This document shows, piece after piece, positions 27,672-35,984 of a stretch of DNA of 64,000 nt. The notes under the pieces are model-generated. The model ran no database searches, was not told the origin of the DNA, and saw nothing but the letters and a program-made list of their open reading frames with translations. Numbering within the stretch: the stretch's first letter is position 1; each line of letters starts with the position of its first letter. A program made the translations under genes and the position numbers. This DNA is from Falsirhodobacter flavus (GTDB taxonomy: Bacteria > Pseudomonadota > Alphaproteobacteria > Rhodobacterales > Rhodobacteraceae): contig JARWBI010000002.1 of assembly GCA_029846755.1 (NCBI GenBank), forward strand, positions 372,001 to 436,000, written 5' to 3'.

Positions 27672-27893
27672 TCAGCCCCGGCGCAGGGATGCCGCCGCAC
27701 GGCGCGCTAGAAGTGCCTCGGCGGCGTTGTTGCTCGTCTCGGCCTCGGCCTCCAGCCCTTCGGCCAGAAGAAGCACCGTCTCGCGGTCGGGGGCCAGCCC
27801 GCGCACCAATGTCGTGATCATCCGCACCGCGGCACTGCGGGTAGAGCTGAGCTCGTTGCGGACAGAAAGCAGATCCCGGCCTTGCACGCTCAT
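27672..27893 (-). CDS. Small hypothetical protein, 73 aa, helical
   Basis: I do not recognise a family. The product is almost entirely predicted helix, rich in Ala, Leu, Arg and Glu, starting MSVQGRDLLSVRNELSS, with no signal or membrane segment. The pattern could pack as a helical bundle or coiled coil. AAGGAG lies six bases before the ATG, which supports translation. It lies on the opposite strand just after the tRNA-Leu terminator and looks monocistronic. Confidence 0.6.
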   Translation of the reverse strand: MSVQGRDLLSVRNELSSTRSAAVRMITTLVRGLAPDRETVLLLAEGLEAEAETSNNAAEALLARRAAASLRRG

Positions 27894-27999
27894 GTCGTCT
27901 CCTTCGTTTCGCCGCCATAGGGGATTCGGCAAGCTCGAAGGAAAGAGTTTCACAGCTTTCACTCTCGTAAAAGTTGAATCGACCCGGGCGGGGCGATTT

Positions 28000-28164
28000 C
28001 TACTCGGGCTGTGTCGCCGGATCGGGCAGATTCGCCCCGGTCAGCGGCCGGTCATCCGGTGCGCCCGTGCTGTCGCTGTAGATATAGAGCATCCCGGCCG
28101 CCAATATCGCAGCAACGACGAAGGCGATCAGAAGGCCGCGGATCGGGCGGCGCGAGTTTTCCAT
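28000..28164 (-). CDS. Small single-pass membrane protein, 54 aa
   Basis: The 54-aa product has a basic N-terminus (MENSRRPIRG), one membrane helix (LLIAFVVAAILAAGMLYIY) and a Pro/Asp-rich C-terminal tail likely to lie in the periplasm. An AAGGAG site precedes the ATG. The function is unknown; the design resembles small membrane proteins that associate with larger complexes. It is divergent from rnd, with about 120 bp between the starts. Confidence 0.65.
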   Translation of the reverse strand: MENSRRPIRGLLIAFVVAAILAAGMLYIYSDSTGAPDDRPLTGANLPDPATQPE

Positions 28165-28285
28165 GGCATCTCTCCTTTTGCGCTGCAAACAGGCCGGGGA
28201 CCGCCGGGGTTCCACAACGATTCCTTGCGAACCTGCCCCGAAGGGCATAGCTGACGGACGTTCCCCGCGCGCAAGAAAGGCCGTC

Positions 28286-28900
28286 ATGACGATTCACCTG
28301 CATCAGAACGATCTGCCGGACGGGCTGGATCTGGGCGCCGTCGTGGCGATCGACACCGAGACGATGGGCCTCGATCCGCGCCGCGACCGGCTTTGCGTCG
28401 TGCAGCTTTCCTCGGGCGACGGGGATGCGCATCTGGTGCAGATCGCCAAGGGGCAGACGAGTGCGCCGAACCTTGAACGGCTGCTGGCCGATCCGGGGGT
28501 GGTCAAGCTGTTCCATTTCGGGCGCTTCGACATCGCCGCGCTCTATAATGCCTTCGGCGTCGTGACCGCGCCGGTGTTCTGCACCAAGATTGCGTCGAAG
28601 ATGATCCGCACCTTCACCGACCGGCACGGGCTGAAATACCTGCTGGCCGAACTGGTGGGTGTCGATGTGTCGAAACAGCAGCAGACCTCGGACTGGGGCG
28701 CTGCGGTGCTGACCGAGGCGCAGAAGGAATATGCCGCGTCCGACGTTCTTTACCTGCACCGTCTGAAGGACGAGCTGGAGATTCGGCTGGAACGCGAGGG
28801 CCGCACCGAGCTTGCCCGCAGCTGCTTCGACTTCCTGCCGACGCGCGCGCAACTGGATCTGATGGGTTGGGACGAGCCGAATGACATCTTCCACCACTGA
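28286..28900 (+). CDS. rnd: Ribonuclease D (exonuclease domain only)
   Basis: The 204-aa 3'-5' exoribonuclease is of the DEDDy type. It has VAIDTETMGLDPRRDRL (Exo I, Asp and Glu), LFHFGRFDIAAL (Exo II, Asp) and EYAASDVLYLHRL (Exo III, Tyr and Asp). It lacks the C-terminal HRDC domains of the E. coli enzyme, like many short alphaproteobacterial members. It probably trims tRNA or other stable RNA 3' ends. Its 3' end overlaps kdsD by 20 bp, placing RNA processing and KDO synthesis in one operon. Confidence 0.93.
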   Translation: MTIHLHQNDLPDGLDLGAVVAIDTETMGLDPRRDRLCVVQLSSGDGDAHLVQIAKGQTSAPNLERLLADPGVVKLFHFGRFDIAALYNAFGVVTAPVFCTKIASKMIRTFTDRHGLKYLLAELVGVDVSKQQQTSDWGAAVLTEAQKEYAASDVLYLHRLKDELEIRLEREGRTELARSCFDFLPTRAQLDLMGWDEPNDIFHH

Positions 28901-29834
28901 TTTTCTGGACACCGCCCGCCGCGTCATCGGGATCGAGGCCGAAGCCCTGACCGCGCTGGCCGGATCGCTGGACGACAGCTTCGCCCAAGCGGTCGAGGTG
29001 ATCCTGCGCGCACGGGGCCGCGTGATCGTGTCCGGCATGGGCAAATCGGGCCATATCGGCAAGAAGATCGCGGCGACGCTGGCCTCGACCGGCACGCCCG
29101 CGCAGTTCGTCCACCCGGCCGAGGCGAGCCATGGCGATCTGGGCATGGTCACCAAGGACGACGTCGCGCTGGTGCTGTCCTTCTCGGGCGAGACGCCGGA
29201 GCTTGCCAACCTGATCGCCCATACCCGCCGCTTCGACATCCCGCTGATCGGCGTGGCGGGGCGGCCCGATTCGACTCTGCTGCGCCAGTCGGATGTCGCG
29301 CTCGTCCTACCCGCCGCCCCCGAGGCCTGCGGCACCGGGATCGTGCCGACGACATCGACCACCATGACGCTGGCCTTGGGCGATGCCCTTGCCGTTGCGC
29401 TGATGGAGCATCGGCAGTTCACGCCCGAACATTTCCGCGTCTTCCACCCCGGCGGCAAGCTGGGCGCGAGGCTGGCACGCGTGGCGGACCTGATGCACCG
29501 CGACCTGCCGCTGGTGCCCGCGGACCTGCCCATGCCCGACGCGCTTCTGGTGATGAGCGGGAAGGGATTCGGCGTGCTTGGCGTGACGGATGAGGATCGG
29601 CTGGTGGGTATCGTCACCGATGGCGACCTTCGCCGCCACATGGATGGGCTGATGGGGCTGACCACCGGGCAGGTGATGACGCGCGGGCCGCGCACCATCG
29701 GACCCGACGCACTGGCCGAAAAGGCCGTGGCGGTGATGCAGGATCGCAAGATCACCTCGCTTTTCGTGGTCGAGGGCGAACGTCCGGTCGGCCTCATACA
29801 CATCCACGACTGCCTGCGGGCCGGGGTGGTGTGA
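28881..29834 (+). CDS. kdsD: Arabinose-5-phosphate isomerase (KpsF/GutQ family)
   Basis: The 317-aa enzyme converts ribulose-5-phosphate to arabinose-5-phosphate, the first step towards KDO for lipopolysaccharide. An N-terminal SIS domain has VIVSGMGKSGHIGKKIAATL, HPAEASHGDLGMV and VLSFSGETPELANL. Two C-terminal CBS domains span about 205-317. The substrate for KdsA (54.3 kb) is made here. The gene heads the lptC-lptA-lptB set, an arrangement that joins KDO synthesis with LPS export. Confidence 0.95.
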   Translation: MTSSTTDFLDTARRVIGIEAEALTALAGSLDDSFAQAVEVILRARGRVIVSGMGKSGHIGKKIAATLASTGTPAQFVHPAEASHGDLGMVTKDDVALVLSFSGETPELANLIAHTRRFDIPLIGVAGRPDSTLLRQSDVALVLPAAPEACGTGIVPTTSTTMTLALGDALAVALMEHRQFTPEHFRVFHPGGKLGARLARVADLMHRDLPLVPADLPMPDALLVMSGKGFGVLGVTDEDRLVGIVTDGDLRRHMDGLMGLTTGQVMTRGPRTIGPDALAEKAVAVMQDRKITSLFVVEGERPVGLIHIHDCLRAGVV

Positions 29835-29835
29835 C

Positions 29836-30435
29836 ATGACGAAGCGCGTGGACAGGCATTCGCGCCGGGTCGCCTTTCTGAAGGTGGTGCTGCCGCTGGT
29901 GGCGCTGGTGCTGCTGTCCACGATCTTCCTTGTCTCGCGCACGATCGATCCGGACGATGCGATCCCTTATGCGCAGGTGGATGTCGAAGGGCGGGCGATG
30001 GACCCGCGCATGACGCTGCCGACCTGGTCCGGCGTGACCGAAGACGGCGCCGCGCTGGCCATCTCCGCGGCCGAGGCACGGCCCCCCACCGATGCCGCCG
30101 CCGCGACCGCGACCGCCCTTCGCGCCCTGCTCACCACCCCCGATGGCGTGAAGACCGAGGCGCAGGCCACCAGCGGCACGCTGGACGGCAATACGCTGCG
30201 ACTGGACGGTGCCGTGCGGCTGACCAATTCCGCCGGATACGACATCCGCGCACCGGGCGTGGTCACGACGCTGGACCGCACGGGGATTTCCAGCACCGGC
30301 GCATTGACCGCGCAGGCCCCGATGGGCCAGATCACCGCAGGCGGAATGACGCTGGGCGAGGATGCGGAAAAACCCGGTAATTACCGTCTGGACTTCACCG
30401 GGGGCGTCAAGCTGATATACACCCCTCCCAAGTAG
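29836..30435 (+). CDS. lptC: LPS export ABC transporter periplasmic protein LptC
   Basis: The 199-aa bitopic protein hands LPS from the LptB2FG complex to LptA. A basic N-terminus and a membrane helix at about 15-38 ([19 protein letters not shown]) precede a beta-jellyroll periplasmic domain typical of LptC. It begins one base after the kdsD stop, followed by lptA after 14 bp. Confidence 0.92.
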   Translation: MTKRVDRHSRRVAFLKVVLPLVALVLLSTIFLVSRTIDPDDAIPYAQVDVEGRAMDPRMTLPTWSGVTEDGAALAISAAEARPPTDAAAATATALRALLTTPDGVKTEAQATSGTLDGNTLRLDGAVRLTNSAGYDIRAPGVVTTLDRTGISSTGALTAQAPMGQITAGGMTLGEDAEKPGNYRLDFTGGVKLIYTPPK

Positions 30436-30449
30436 CCCCGAGGCCCGCC

Positions 30450-30929
30450 ATGCTCAAACCCCTTGCCCTGACCCTTGCGCTTCTCGGCTCGCCCGCGATG
30501 GCGCAGCAGGTCGTGGAATTCGGCGGGCTGGCGCAGGACCCTACGCAGCCGGTCTCCGTCGATGCCGACAGCCTGTCGGTCAATCAGGCCGATGGCAGCG
30601 CAACCTTCACCGGCAACGTCCGCGTGGCACAGGGCGAGATGCGGCTGGGCGCCGGGGCGATCCGCGTCATCTATGGCGAGGAGGAGGGCGAGATCCGCAG
30701 CCTCGACGCGACGGGTGGCGTGACGCTGGCGAACGGGCAGATCGCCGCCGAGGCGCAGACCGCCACCTATACCATCGCCAGCGGCAAGGTCGAAATGTCG
30801 GGCGACGTGCTGCTGACCCAGGGGCAAAGCACCATCGCGGGTCAGAAACTGGTGATCGACCTGCAGGCCGGGACCGGCACGATGGAGGGGCGGGTCCAGA
30901 CGCTGTTCCGCCCGGAACAGAAGCAATGA
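30450..30929 (+). CDS. lptA: LPS transport periplasmic protein LptA
   Basis: The 159-aa periplasmic bridge protein has a signal peptide ([17 protein letters not shown], cleavage before QQ). An OstA-like beta-jellyroll follows, with [20 protein letters not shown] and the repeats [20 protein letters not shown]. It carries LPS between LptC and the outer-membrane LptD. Its stop overlaps the lptB ATG by 4 bp. Confidence 0.93.
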   Translation: MLKPLALTLALLGSPAMAQQVVEFGGLAQDPTQPVSVDADSLSVNQADGSATFTGNVRVAQGEMRLGAGAIRVIYGEEEGEIRSLDATGGVTLANGQIAAEAQTATYTIASGKVEMSGDVLLTQGQSTIAGQKLVIDLQAGTGTMEGRVQTLFRPEQKQ

Positions 30930-31660
30930 ACGAGAATACCGGCCTTCACGTCAGGTCCATCCGCAAAAGCTACAAGCGTCGTCCGGTCATCCGCGACGTG
31001 ACGATGCATCTGGACCGGGGCGAGGTCGTGGCCCTGCTTGGCCCCAACGGGTCGGGCAAGACGACCTGCTTCTATTCCATCGCCGGGCTGGTGACGCCCG
31101 AGGGCGGGCAGGTGCTGATCGACGGGCGCGACGTAACGCCGCTGCCGATGTATCGCCGCGCGCGCCTCGGCATCGGCTATCTGCCGCAGGAAGTGTCGAT
31201 CTTTCGCGGGCTGACGGTCGAGGACAACATCATGGCCGTGTTGGAGATCCGCGAGCCCGACCGCCACCGCCGCCGCGAGCGGCTGGAGGAGCTGCTGTCG
31301 GAATTCTCGATCACCCATATCCGCCGCGCCCCCGCGCTGGCCCTGTCGGGGGGCGAACGCCGCCGGGCCGAGATCGCGCGCTGCCTTGCCGCAGATCCGC
31401 ATTATGTGCTGCTGGACGAACCTTTTGCCGGGGTCGATCCCATCGCGGTGGGCGATATCCGCCACCTTGTCCACGACCTGAAGGGCCGGGGGATCGGCGT
31501 TCTGATCACCGACCACAACGTCCGTGAGACGCTGGAGATCGTGGACCGCGCCTATATCCTGCATGACGGCACGATCCTGAAAAGCGGATCGACGGATGAA
31601 ATCGTCGCCGACGAGATGGTTCGGCGCGTCTATCTGGGCGAAAACTTCCGCATGGCGTGA
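30926..31660 (+). CDS. lptB: LPS export ABC transporter ATPase LptB
   Basis: The 244-aa cytoplasmic ATPase powers LPS extraction with LptFG, which are not in the window. Walker A is [11 protein letters not shown], the Q-loop is [10 protein letters not shown], the signature is [15 protein letters not shown], Walker B is YVLLDEPF and the switch His is in [11 protein letters not shown]. Its 4-bp overlap with lptA implies coupled translation. In many proteobacteria rpoN follows; here there is a 187-bp gap and then hpf. Confidence 0.96.
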   Translation: MNENTGLHVRSIRKSYKRRPVIRDVTMHLDRGEVVALLGPNGSGKTTCFYSIAGLVTPEGGQVLIDGRDVTPLPMYRRARLGIGYLPQEVSIFRGLTVEDNIMAVLEIREPDRHRRRERLEELLSEFSITHIRRAPALALSGGERRRAEIARCLAADPHYVLLDEPFAGVDPIAVGDIRHLVHDLKGRGIGVLITDHNVRETLEIVDRAYILHDGTILKSGSTDEIVADEMVRRVYLGENFRMA

Positions 31661-31847
31661 AGCCCGTTGACAGAATCCCGTGTCGCGCGCCAACTGTGAA
31701 GGATGCGTGACAAGGTCCAACATGCCTTTGTGTCGGCCATTTCCCCCGCCCATCCGGGCCGCAGGGTGGAATTCAGCGCATCACTCCCCAACATAGGAAG
31801 AAGGGCCGCAGCGTTCGGCCCGGGACGACAGAATTGGAGGAAAGACC

Positions 31848-32423
31848 ATGCGTTACCAGATCAGCGGCAAGCAGATCGATGTGGGCGAGGCGCTTCAGAC
31901 GCACGTTAAATCGGAACTCGGCGAAGTGGTGGACAAATACGCCCAGCGCCCGACCGAGGCGGTGATCGTCTTTTCCCGCATGGCGCATGAACATGTTTGC
32001 GAGGCAACGATCCACCTGTCCACGGGTCTGACCGCGCAGGCCAAGGGCCATGCCCCCGAGATCTATGCCGCCTTCGAATCCTGCCGCGAGAAGATGGACA
32101 AGCAGATGCGCCGCTATAAACGCCGTCTGCGCGACCACCACCGCGACCGCGTGGCCCCGGTTGAATACGGGGGCGGTTCCTCGTATATCCTCGCCCCGAC
32201 AGAGGAAGCCGAGGAACAGGACGGCCAGGGCGATCAGCCCATGATCATCGCCGAGATGGAGACGAAGGTCCCATCGATCACCGTGGGCGAGGCGGTCATG
32301 CAGCTGGAACTGGGCGGCCAGAAGATGCTTGTCTTCCGCAACGAAGGACATGGGGGCGTGAACGTCGTATATCGCCGCGAAGACGGCAATATCGGCTGGA
32401 TCGACCCGCGCAACAGCAAGTAA
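31848..32423 (+). CDS. hpf: Ribosome hibernation promoting factor, long form
   Basis: The 191-aa product is the long HPF type. The N-terminal ribosome-binding domain (MRYQISGKQIDVGEALQTHV, basic loop RRYKRRLRDHHRDR) is at about 1-105. A C-terminal dimerisation domain at about 130-190 has QLELGGQKMLVFRNE and NVVYRREDGNIGWIDP. It forms 100S ribosome dimers in stationary phase. GGAGG precedes the ATG. The leader carries a GGGCCG/CGGCCC hairpin at 31803-31821 without a T-run. Confidence 0.95.
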   Translation: MRYQISGKQIDVGEALQTHVKSELGEVVDKYAQRPTEAVIVFSRMAHEHVCEATIHLSTGLTAQAKGHAPEIYAAFESCREKMDKQMRRYKRRLRDHHRDRVAPVEYGGGSSYILAPTEEAEEQDGQGDQPMIIAEMETKVPSITVGEAVMQLELGGQKMLVFRNEGHGGVNVVYRREDGNIGWIDPRNSK

Positions 32424-32447
32424 GGCCGTGACCCGGCCGGGGATAGC

Positions 32448-32912
32448 ATGGAACTGACCAAACTTCTCGCGCCGGAAGCCGTTCGGGTTTTGGGTCACCT
32501 GACCAGCAAGAAACGCCTGTTCCAGGACCTGGGCGAGGTTGCGGCCGCGGCATACGGCATGAACGGGTCGGCCGCGACCGACGGTCTGCAGGAACGCGAA
32601 TCCCTCGGGCCGACCGGGGTGGGGCACGGCATTGCCCTGCCCCACGCCCGTCTGCACGAACTCAAGCAGATTCAGGGCGTGTTCATCCGGCTGGAAAAGC
32701 CGTTGGATTACGACAGCGTGGACCGCCAGCCGGTGGATCTGATCTTTGCGCTGTTCGCACCCAAGGATTCCGGCGTCGATCATCTGAAGGCGCTGGCGCT
32801 GGTGTCGCGCACGATGCGCGATCCGCAGGTGGTGGCGAAACTGCGCGCCAATACCGACCCGGCCAAGCTGCACGCGATCCTGACGGAATCGCGCGCGTCG
32901 CAAGCGGCCTAA
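32448..32912 (+). CDS. ptsN: Nitrogen PTS EIIA component
   Basis: The 154-aa EIIA(Ntr) protein is a regulatory phosphoacceptor linking nitrogen and potassium status to metabolism. The active-site block is GVGHGIALPHARLHELKQ with the phosphorylated His in PHARL. An upstream block, KKRLFQDLGEVAA, is typical of PtsN. It is 24 bp after hpf. Its TAA overlaps the stop of the convergent sulfotransferase gene by 4 bp. Confidence 0.95.
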   Translation: MELTKLLAPEAVRVLGHLTSKKRLFQDLGEVAAAAYGMNGSAATDGLQERESLGPTGVGHGIALPHARLHELKQIQGVFIRLEKPLDYDSVDRQPVDLIFALFAPKDSGVDHLKALALVSRTMRDPQVVAKLRANTDPAKLHAILTESRASQAA

Positions 32913-34297
32913 CCCTCGCGCCAGTCGGCAAAGGCGAAGGCGTCGTAATCGCGGCGATAGGCTTCGCGCGCCGCCGCCTCGATCTCGTCGTCGACGAAGG
33001 CTGACAGCGGGAAAAGCCCGTCCTCCTCGGGGGCGAGCGGGGGCGGCTGCACCCCCAGCTCTGCCGCCAGATGCGCCAGCCCCGCATCCAGCCGGTCATG
33101 GCGCAGGATCATGTCGGGTGCGCGAAACGTGCCCATCCCCTGCACGGTCGCGAACTGCGAGGCGAAGGGACCTGCCACGCGCAGACCGCTTTGCCCTGCG
33201 AGGTTCAGCTTCAGAAAGCGCAGAAAGCCGAGGAACAGGTCGCGATGCGCCTCGATGTTCAGTGGCGCCCCCGGCTCCGGCAGCGGCAGGCCATAGCTGC
33301 GGACAAGCGCGCGCCGGATCTCGGGCAACCTGCCCGCAAGGATGTGGCGGCAGAACCCGTCATGCGCACGGGCCAGCGGATGACGCAGCACTGTGAATCC
33401 CACATAACCGGGATTGCCGAGCCGCCAGCGTCGGAAAGAGCGCCAGTCGAAGCGTTCATGCAGATCGCCGATCCCTGCCATCCAATCGGTGATCCGCCCC
33501 TCCGACGCGCCCTGCATCGGCATGAACAGCAGCGGCAGATCGCGCAGCGCCACCAGCGACGGAATCGCCAGCCCCCGGCGCGGTTCGAAATTCGGAATGG
33601 CGGAGAAGTCGAACCGATCCACCCGCGCCAGGGCGAGTTCCACCGCCTCGGGGTTTTCTACCTTGTCCGACACCGGATCGGGGTTCTGCTTCTTCAGCTT
33701 GCCGTCCAAGCCTTCCAGCCGCGCCTCGGTGCCGAGGAACCGCGCCAGACCGTTCAGCACTTCGATATCCTGAAGGTCGGCATAGTCGATGTGGAACGCC
33801 GTCTGCCCCGAAAGCTGGAGCCGGCGATTGATATAGCGGTAGAATTCCTGCAACTCGTCCAAATGCGCTTCGAAACCCTCGGGGTCGAAATGCACGCGGC
33901 TCGACCGTAGCTTCTTGGCATGGGTCAGCTTCCACTGATCGGTTTCCCGCGCGATCAGAAGCGAGACATAACTTTCCAGCGGGTTGCGCGTCAGGATGAT
34001 CTTGGCGCAGCCGGGATCGTCCAGCACCGCCTCGGTCACGCGGGGGTCGTGGTCCTGAAACTGCCGGAACCCCGGCATTCCCCCTTCGGCCCGCATCAGG
34101 GCCAGCATCCGCATCGGGTCCGCCGCGCGGGCGGGCATGTCCATCCCGAAAGCCTCGAAACGGTTCAGCTTGCCGATGAAGGCGGGGTTGAACAACTCTC
34201 CGTGGCAGATGACGCCGGGCAGCGCGTTCAGGTTCGCTTCAAGGAAGTTCGATCCGGTCCGCATGGCTGCGAACATGACGAAGGAATGGAAGGGCAA
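32909..34297 (-). CDS. Two-domain sulfotransferase
   Basis: The 462-aa protein contains two sulfotransferase-like halves. The N-terminal half (about 1-240) is Stf0-like, with the PAPS phosphosulfate loop MFAAMRTGSNFLEANL and the 3'-phosphate block KIILTRNPLESYVSLLIA. The C-terminal half (about 245-460) resembles the Sulfotransfer_2 carbohydrate family, with FTVLRHPLARAHDGFCRHI and GPFASQFATVQGMG. Its expected PKVAS-type loop is replaced by MPMQGASEGRI, so this half may not bind PAPS normally. The start is a TTG one base after the preceding stop; an ATG at 34276 would cut the first beta-strand. It closes the galU-GT2-GT2-GT14 gene run, suggesting a glycan acceptor. Confidence 0.75.
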   Translation of the reverse strand: MPFHSFVMFAAMRTGSNFLEANLNALPGVICHGELFNPAFIGKLNRFEAFGMDMPARAADPMRMLALMRAEGGMPGFRQFQDHDPRVTEAVLDDPGCAKIILTRNPLESYVSLLIARETDQWKLTHAKKLRSSRVHFDPEGFEAHLDELQEFYRYINRRLQLSGQTAFHIDYADLQDIEVLNGLARFLGTEARLEGLDGKLKKQNPDPVSDKVENPEAVELALARVDRFDFSAIPNFEPRRGLAIPSLVALRDLPLLFMPMQGASEGRITDWMAGIGDLHERFDWRSFRRWRLGNPGYVGFTVLRHPLARAHDGFCRHILAGRLPEIRRALVRSYGLPLPEPGAPLNIEAHRDLFLGFLRFLKLNLAGQSGLRVAGPFASQFATVQGMGTFRAPDMILRHDRLDAGLAHLAAELGVQPPPLAPEEDGLFPLSAFVDDEIEAAAREAYRRDYDAFAFADWREG

Positions 34298-34298
34298 A

Positions 34299-35984
34299 TC
34301 AGCTCACCAGAAAGGGCCGGTCGCGGCCCGGGTTGAAATCGTCGGAGGCGGGGTAATCGCCCATCAGCGTCGGCTGCATTCCCTGATTGCGCAGGTCCTG
34401 AAGAAAACGGCCGAAGCCTGAAAAATCGGCCATGCGCGGCACCTCGGTCAGGCGCGGGCGCAGGCGGGGGGCGATCTCCTCGACGATGGTTTGCAGCGGG
34501 TCCATCGGGTTTTCAAGGAATTCGGCCAGCGGCCAGATGCGGACGCGGGCCTTGACCCAGCTTGCGCGCAGCAGGGCCAGATGCGCGGCCTCGATTTTCT
34601 GAAGGCGGGCGACCTCTTTGCGCACCTCGGCGAAGGGCAGGCCGGATCGGAACAGCGGCAGCGCGAAAGCACCCGAGACGACCGAGATCTGTGCGTTCAC
34701 ATCCCCGGCCATGAATTCGTTCAGCGCCTGATTGTCCGCCGGCCCGGTCTGGAAACATTGCCGTTCCCCCCGCGCGTTCCACAGAAGGCTGGTCAGGAAA
34801 CTGCGCGGGTTGTAGTCGCGCAGCCTGGCGCTGTCGGACAGCCCGCCGTGAAAGACCGCATCCCCCCCCGCGAAATGCACGCGATCGGGCGCGAACAGAT
34901 GGCCATGCACCAGCGCACCCGTCATCCGGCCAAGCCACGTCTGGAATTCGGGAAAAACCTCCGCGAAGCCTTGGAACGTGGAATAGGGTGCGGCGGTGCG
35001 CCCGTTCTCGAACTCCCGATCCGGGAAACGGCTCTGCATGTAAAGGCCGGGGCGCCCGTTCACACGCCTGTCCACCGCTTTGGAAAATAGCTTATCGATC
35101 CGCCCCGGATTGGGCTCCGCCATCACGCGCTTGCCATCCGGCGCAAGGAAGGTTTTGTAAAGCTGACCCGCATGGGGCCAGATCTTGCGCGCGACGAAAC
35201 AGTCGGACCGTCGCAGCAGGCCAAGGTGATCGTCATAGAAAATATGCGGCTTGCCCTGGAAATCGAATTTCGACAGCGTCAGCGACCGGCTTTCGATCTT
35301 GCCCGAATATCGGCGGACGAGGCTTTGGAAATAACTCTCGTCCGGAATCCAGACGCGGCGGAAATACGCGTCGTGCGCCTGCCGATCCGGACTGTTCAGG
35401 ATCGCGGCCAGCGTGTCGCGCGTCAGGCACCACCATTGGCTGCCCAGATGCGGCTCGATCCCCGCAGGGATGCGGCGGCTGAACCCCACGCGGCGCTGAA
35501 GCCGGACATAGCCATCGAACAACGCCCGCTGGCTGCGCCACGAGAACGGAAACCGCAGGGTGAAGCGTTCGCGGTCGAGCCCGCCGACAGTCCAGCCGAC
35601 ATCCTCGGTCGTGACGGATTCGATGAAGTCGGTGCCGGGCCGGGCGTCGAGATATGCCTCCAGATCCGCAACCGGACGCAGCGGCAGGCAGGAGCCGGAA
35701 GCAAGGAAGATATGATCCACCTGCGCAAAATCGCGCAGCATCAGCGTGGCCGCGCCCTGGGTCGCCGCCACCAATCCCCAGCTTCCCCACTCGCATGCGA
35801 ACCGGTCCGAGAATCGCACGTTGGCCAGATCCTCCAGCTGCGATTCGAGCCGCTGGAACGGCTGCGCCTTCACGCTTGCATCGACGTGGATCACGACGGG
35901 GCTGCCCGCTTCGGCCCAGTACCGCGCCACCTGCGCCGCGCGGTCGAAGGCGGTGTGGCACAGCATGATGAAGCCGACCGTCAT
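34299..35984 (-). CDS. Core-2/I-branching-type beta-1,6-N-acetylglucosaminyltransferase with C-terminal extension
   Basis: The 561-aa protein has a GT14-like (Branch family) N-terminal domain to about residue 290, with TVGFIMLCHTAFDRAAQVAR, FACEWGSWGLVAATQGAATL, FLASGSCLPLRPV and the metal-free catalytic region with WIPDESYFQSL. About 260 further residues (from roughly 300) form a separate uncharacterised domain. It contains the stretch VHGHLFAPDRVHFAGGDAVF and the pattern LTSLLWNARGERQCFQ. It probably transfers GlcNAc or xylose to a surface glycan. The ATG at 35984 overlaps the upstream GT2 stop by 4 bp; the sulfotransferase starts 1 base later. Confidence 0.8.
   Translation of the reverse strand: MTVGFIMLCHTAFDRAAQVARYWAEAGSPVVIHVDASVKAQPFQRLESQLEDLANVRFSDRFACEWGSWGLVAATQGAATLMLRDFAQVDHIFLASGSCLPLRPVADLEAYLDARPGTDFIESVTTEDVGWTVGGLDRERFTLRFPFSWRSQRALFDGYVRLQRRVGFSRRIPAGIEPHLGSQWWCLTRDTLAAILNSPDRQAHDAYFRRVWIPDESYFQSLVRRYSGKIESRSLTLSKFDFQGKPHIFYDDHLGLLRRSDCFVARKIWPHAGQLYKTFLAPDGKRVMAEPNPGRIDKLFSKAVDRRVNGRPGLYMQSRFPDREFENGRTAAPYSTFQGFAEVFPEFQTWLGRMTGALVHGHLFAPDRVHFAGGDAVFHGGLSDSARLRDYNPRSFLTSLLWNARGERQCFQTGPADNQALNEFMAGDVNAQISVVSGAFALPLFRSGLPFAEVRKEVARLQKIEAAHLALLRASWVKARVRIWPLAEFLENPMDPLQTIVEEIAPRLRPRLTEVPRMADFSGFGRFLQDLRNQGMQPTLMGDYPASDDFNPGRDRPFLVS

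Noticed and set aside
31667-31695. TTGACA with a weak -10 as the hpf promoter
   Set aside because: The -35 is perfect, but no sequence near a TATAAT pattern lies 16-18 bases downstream, so it was not listed as a feature.
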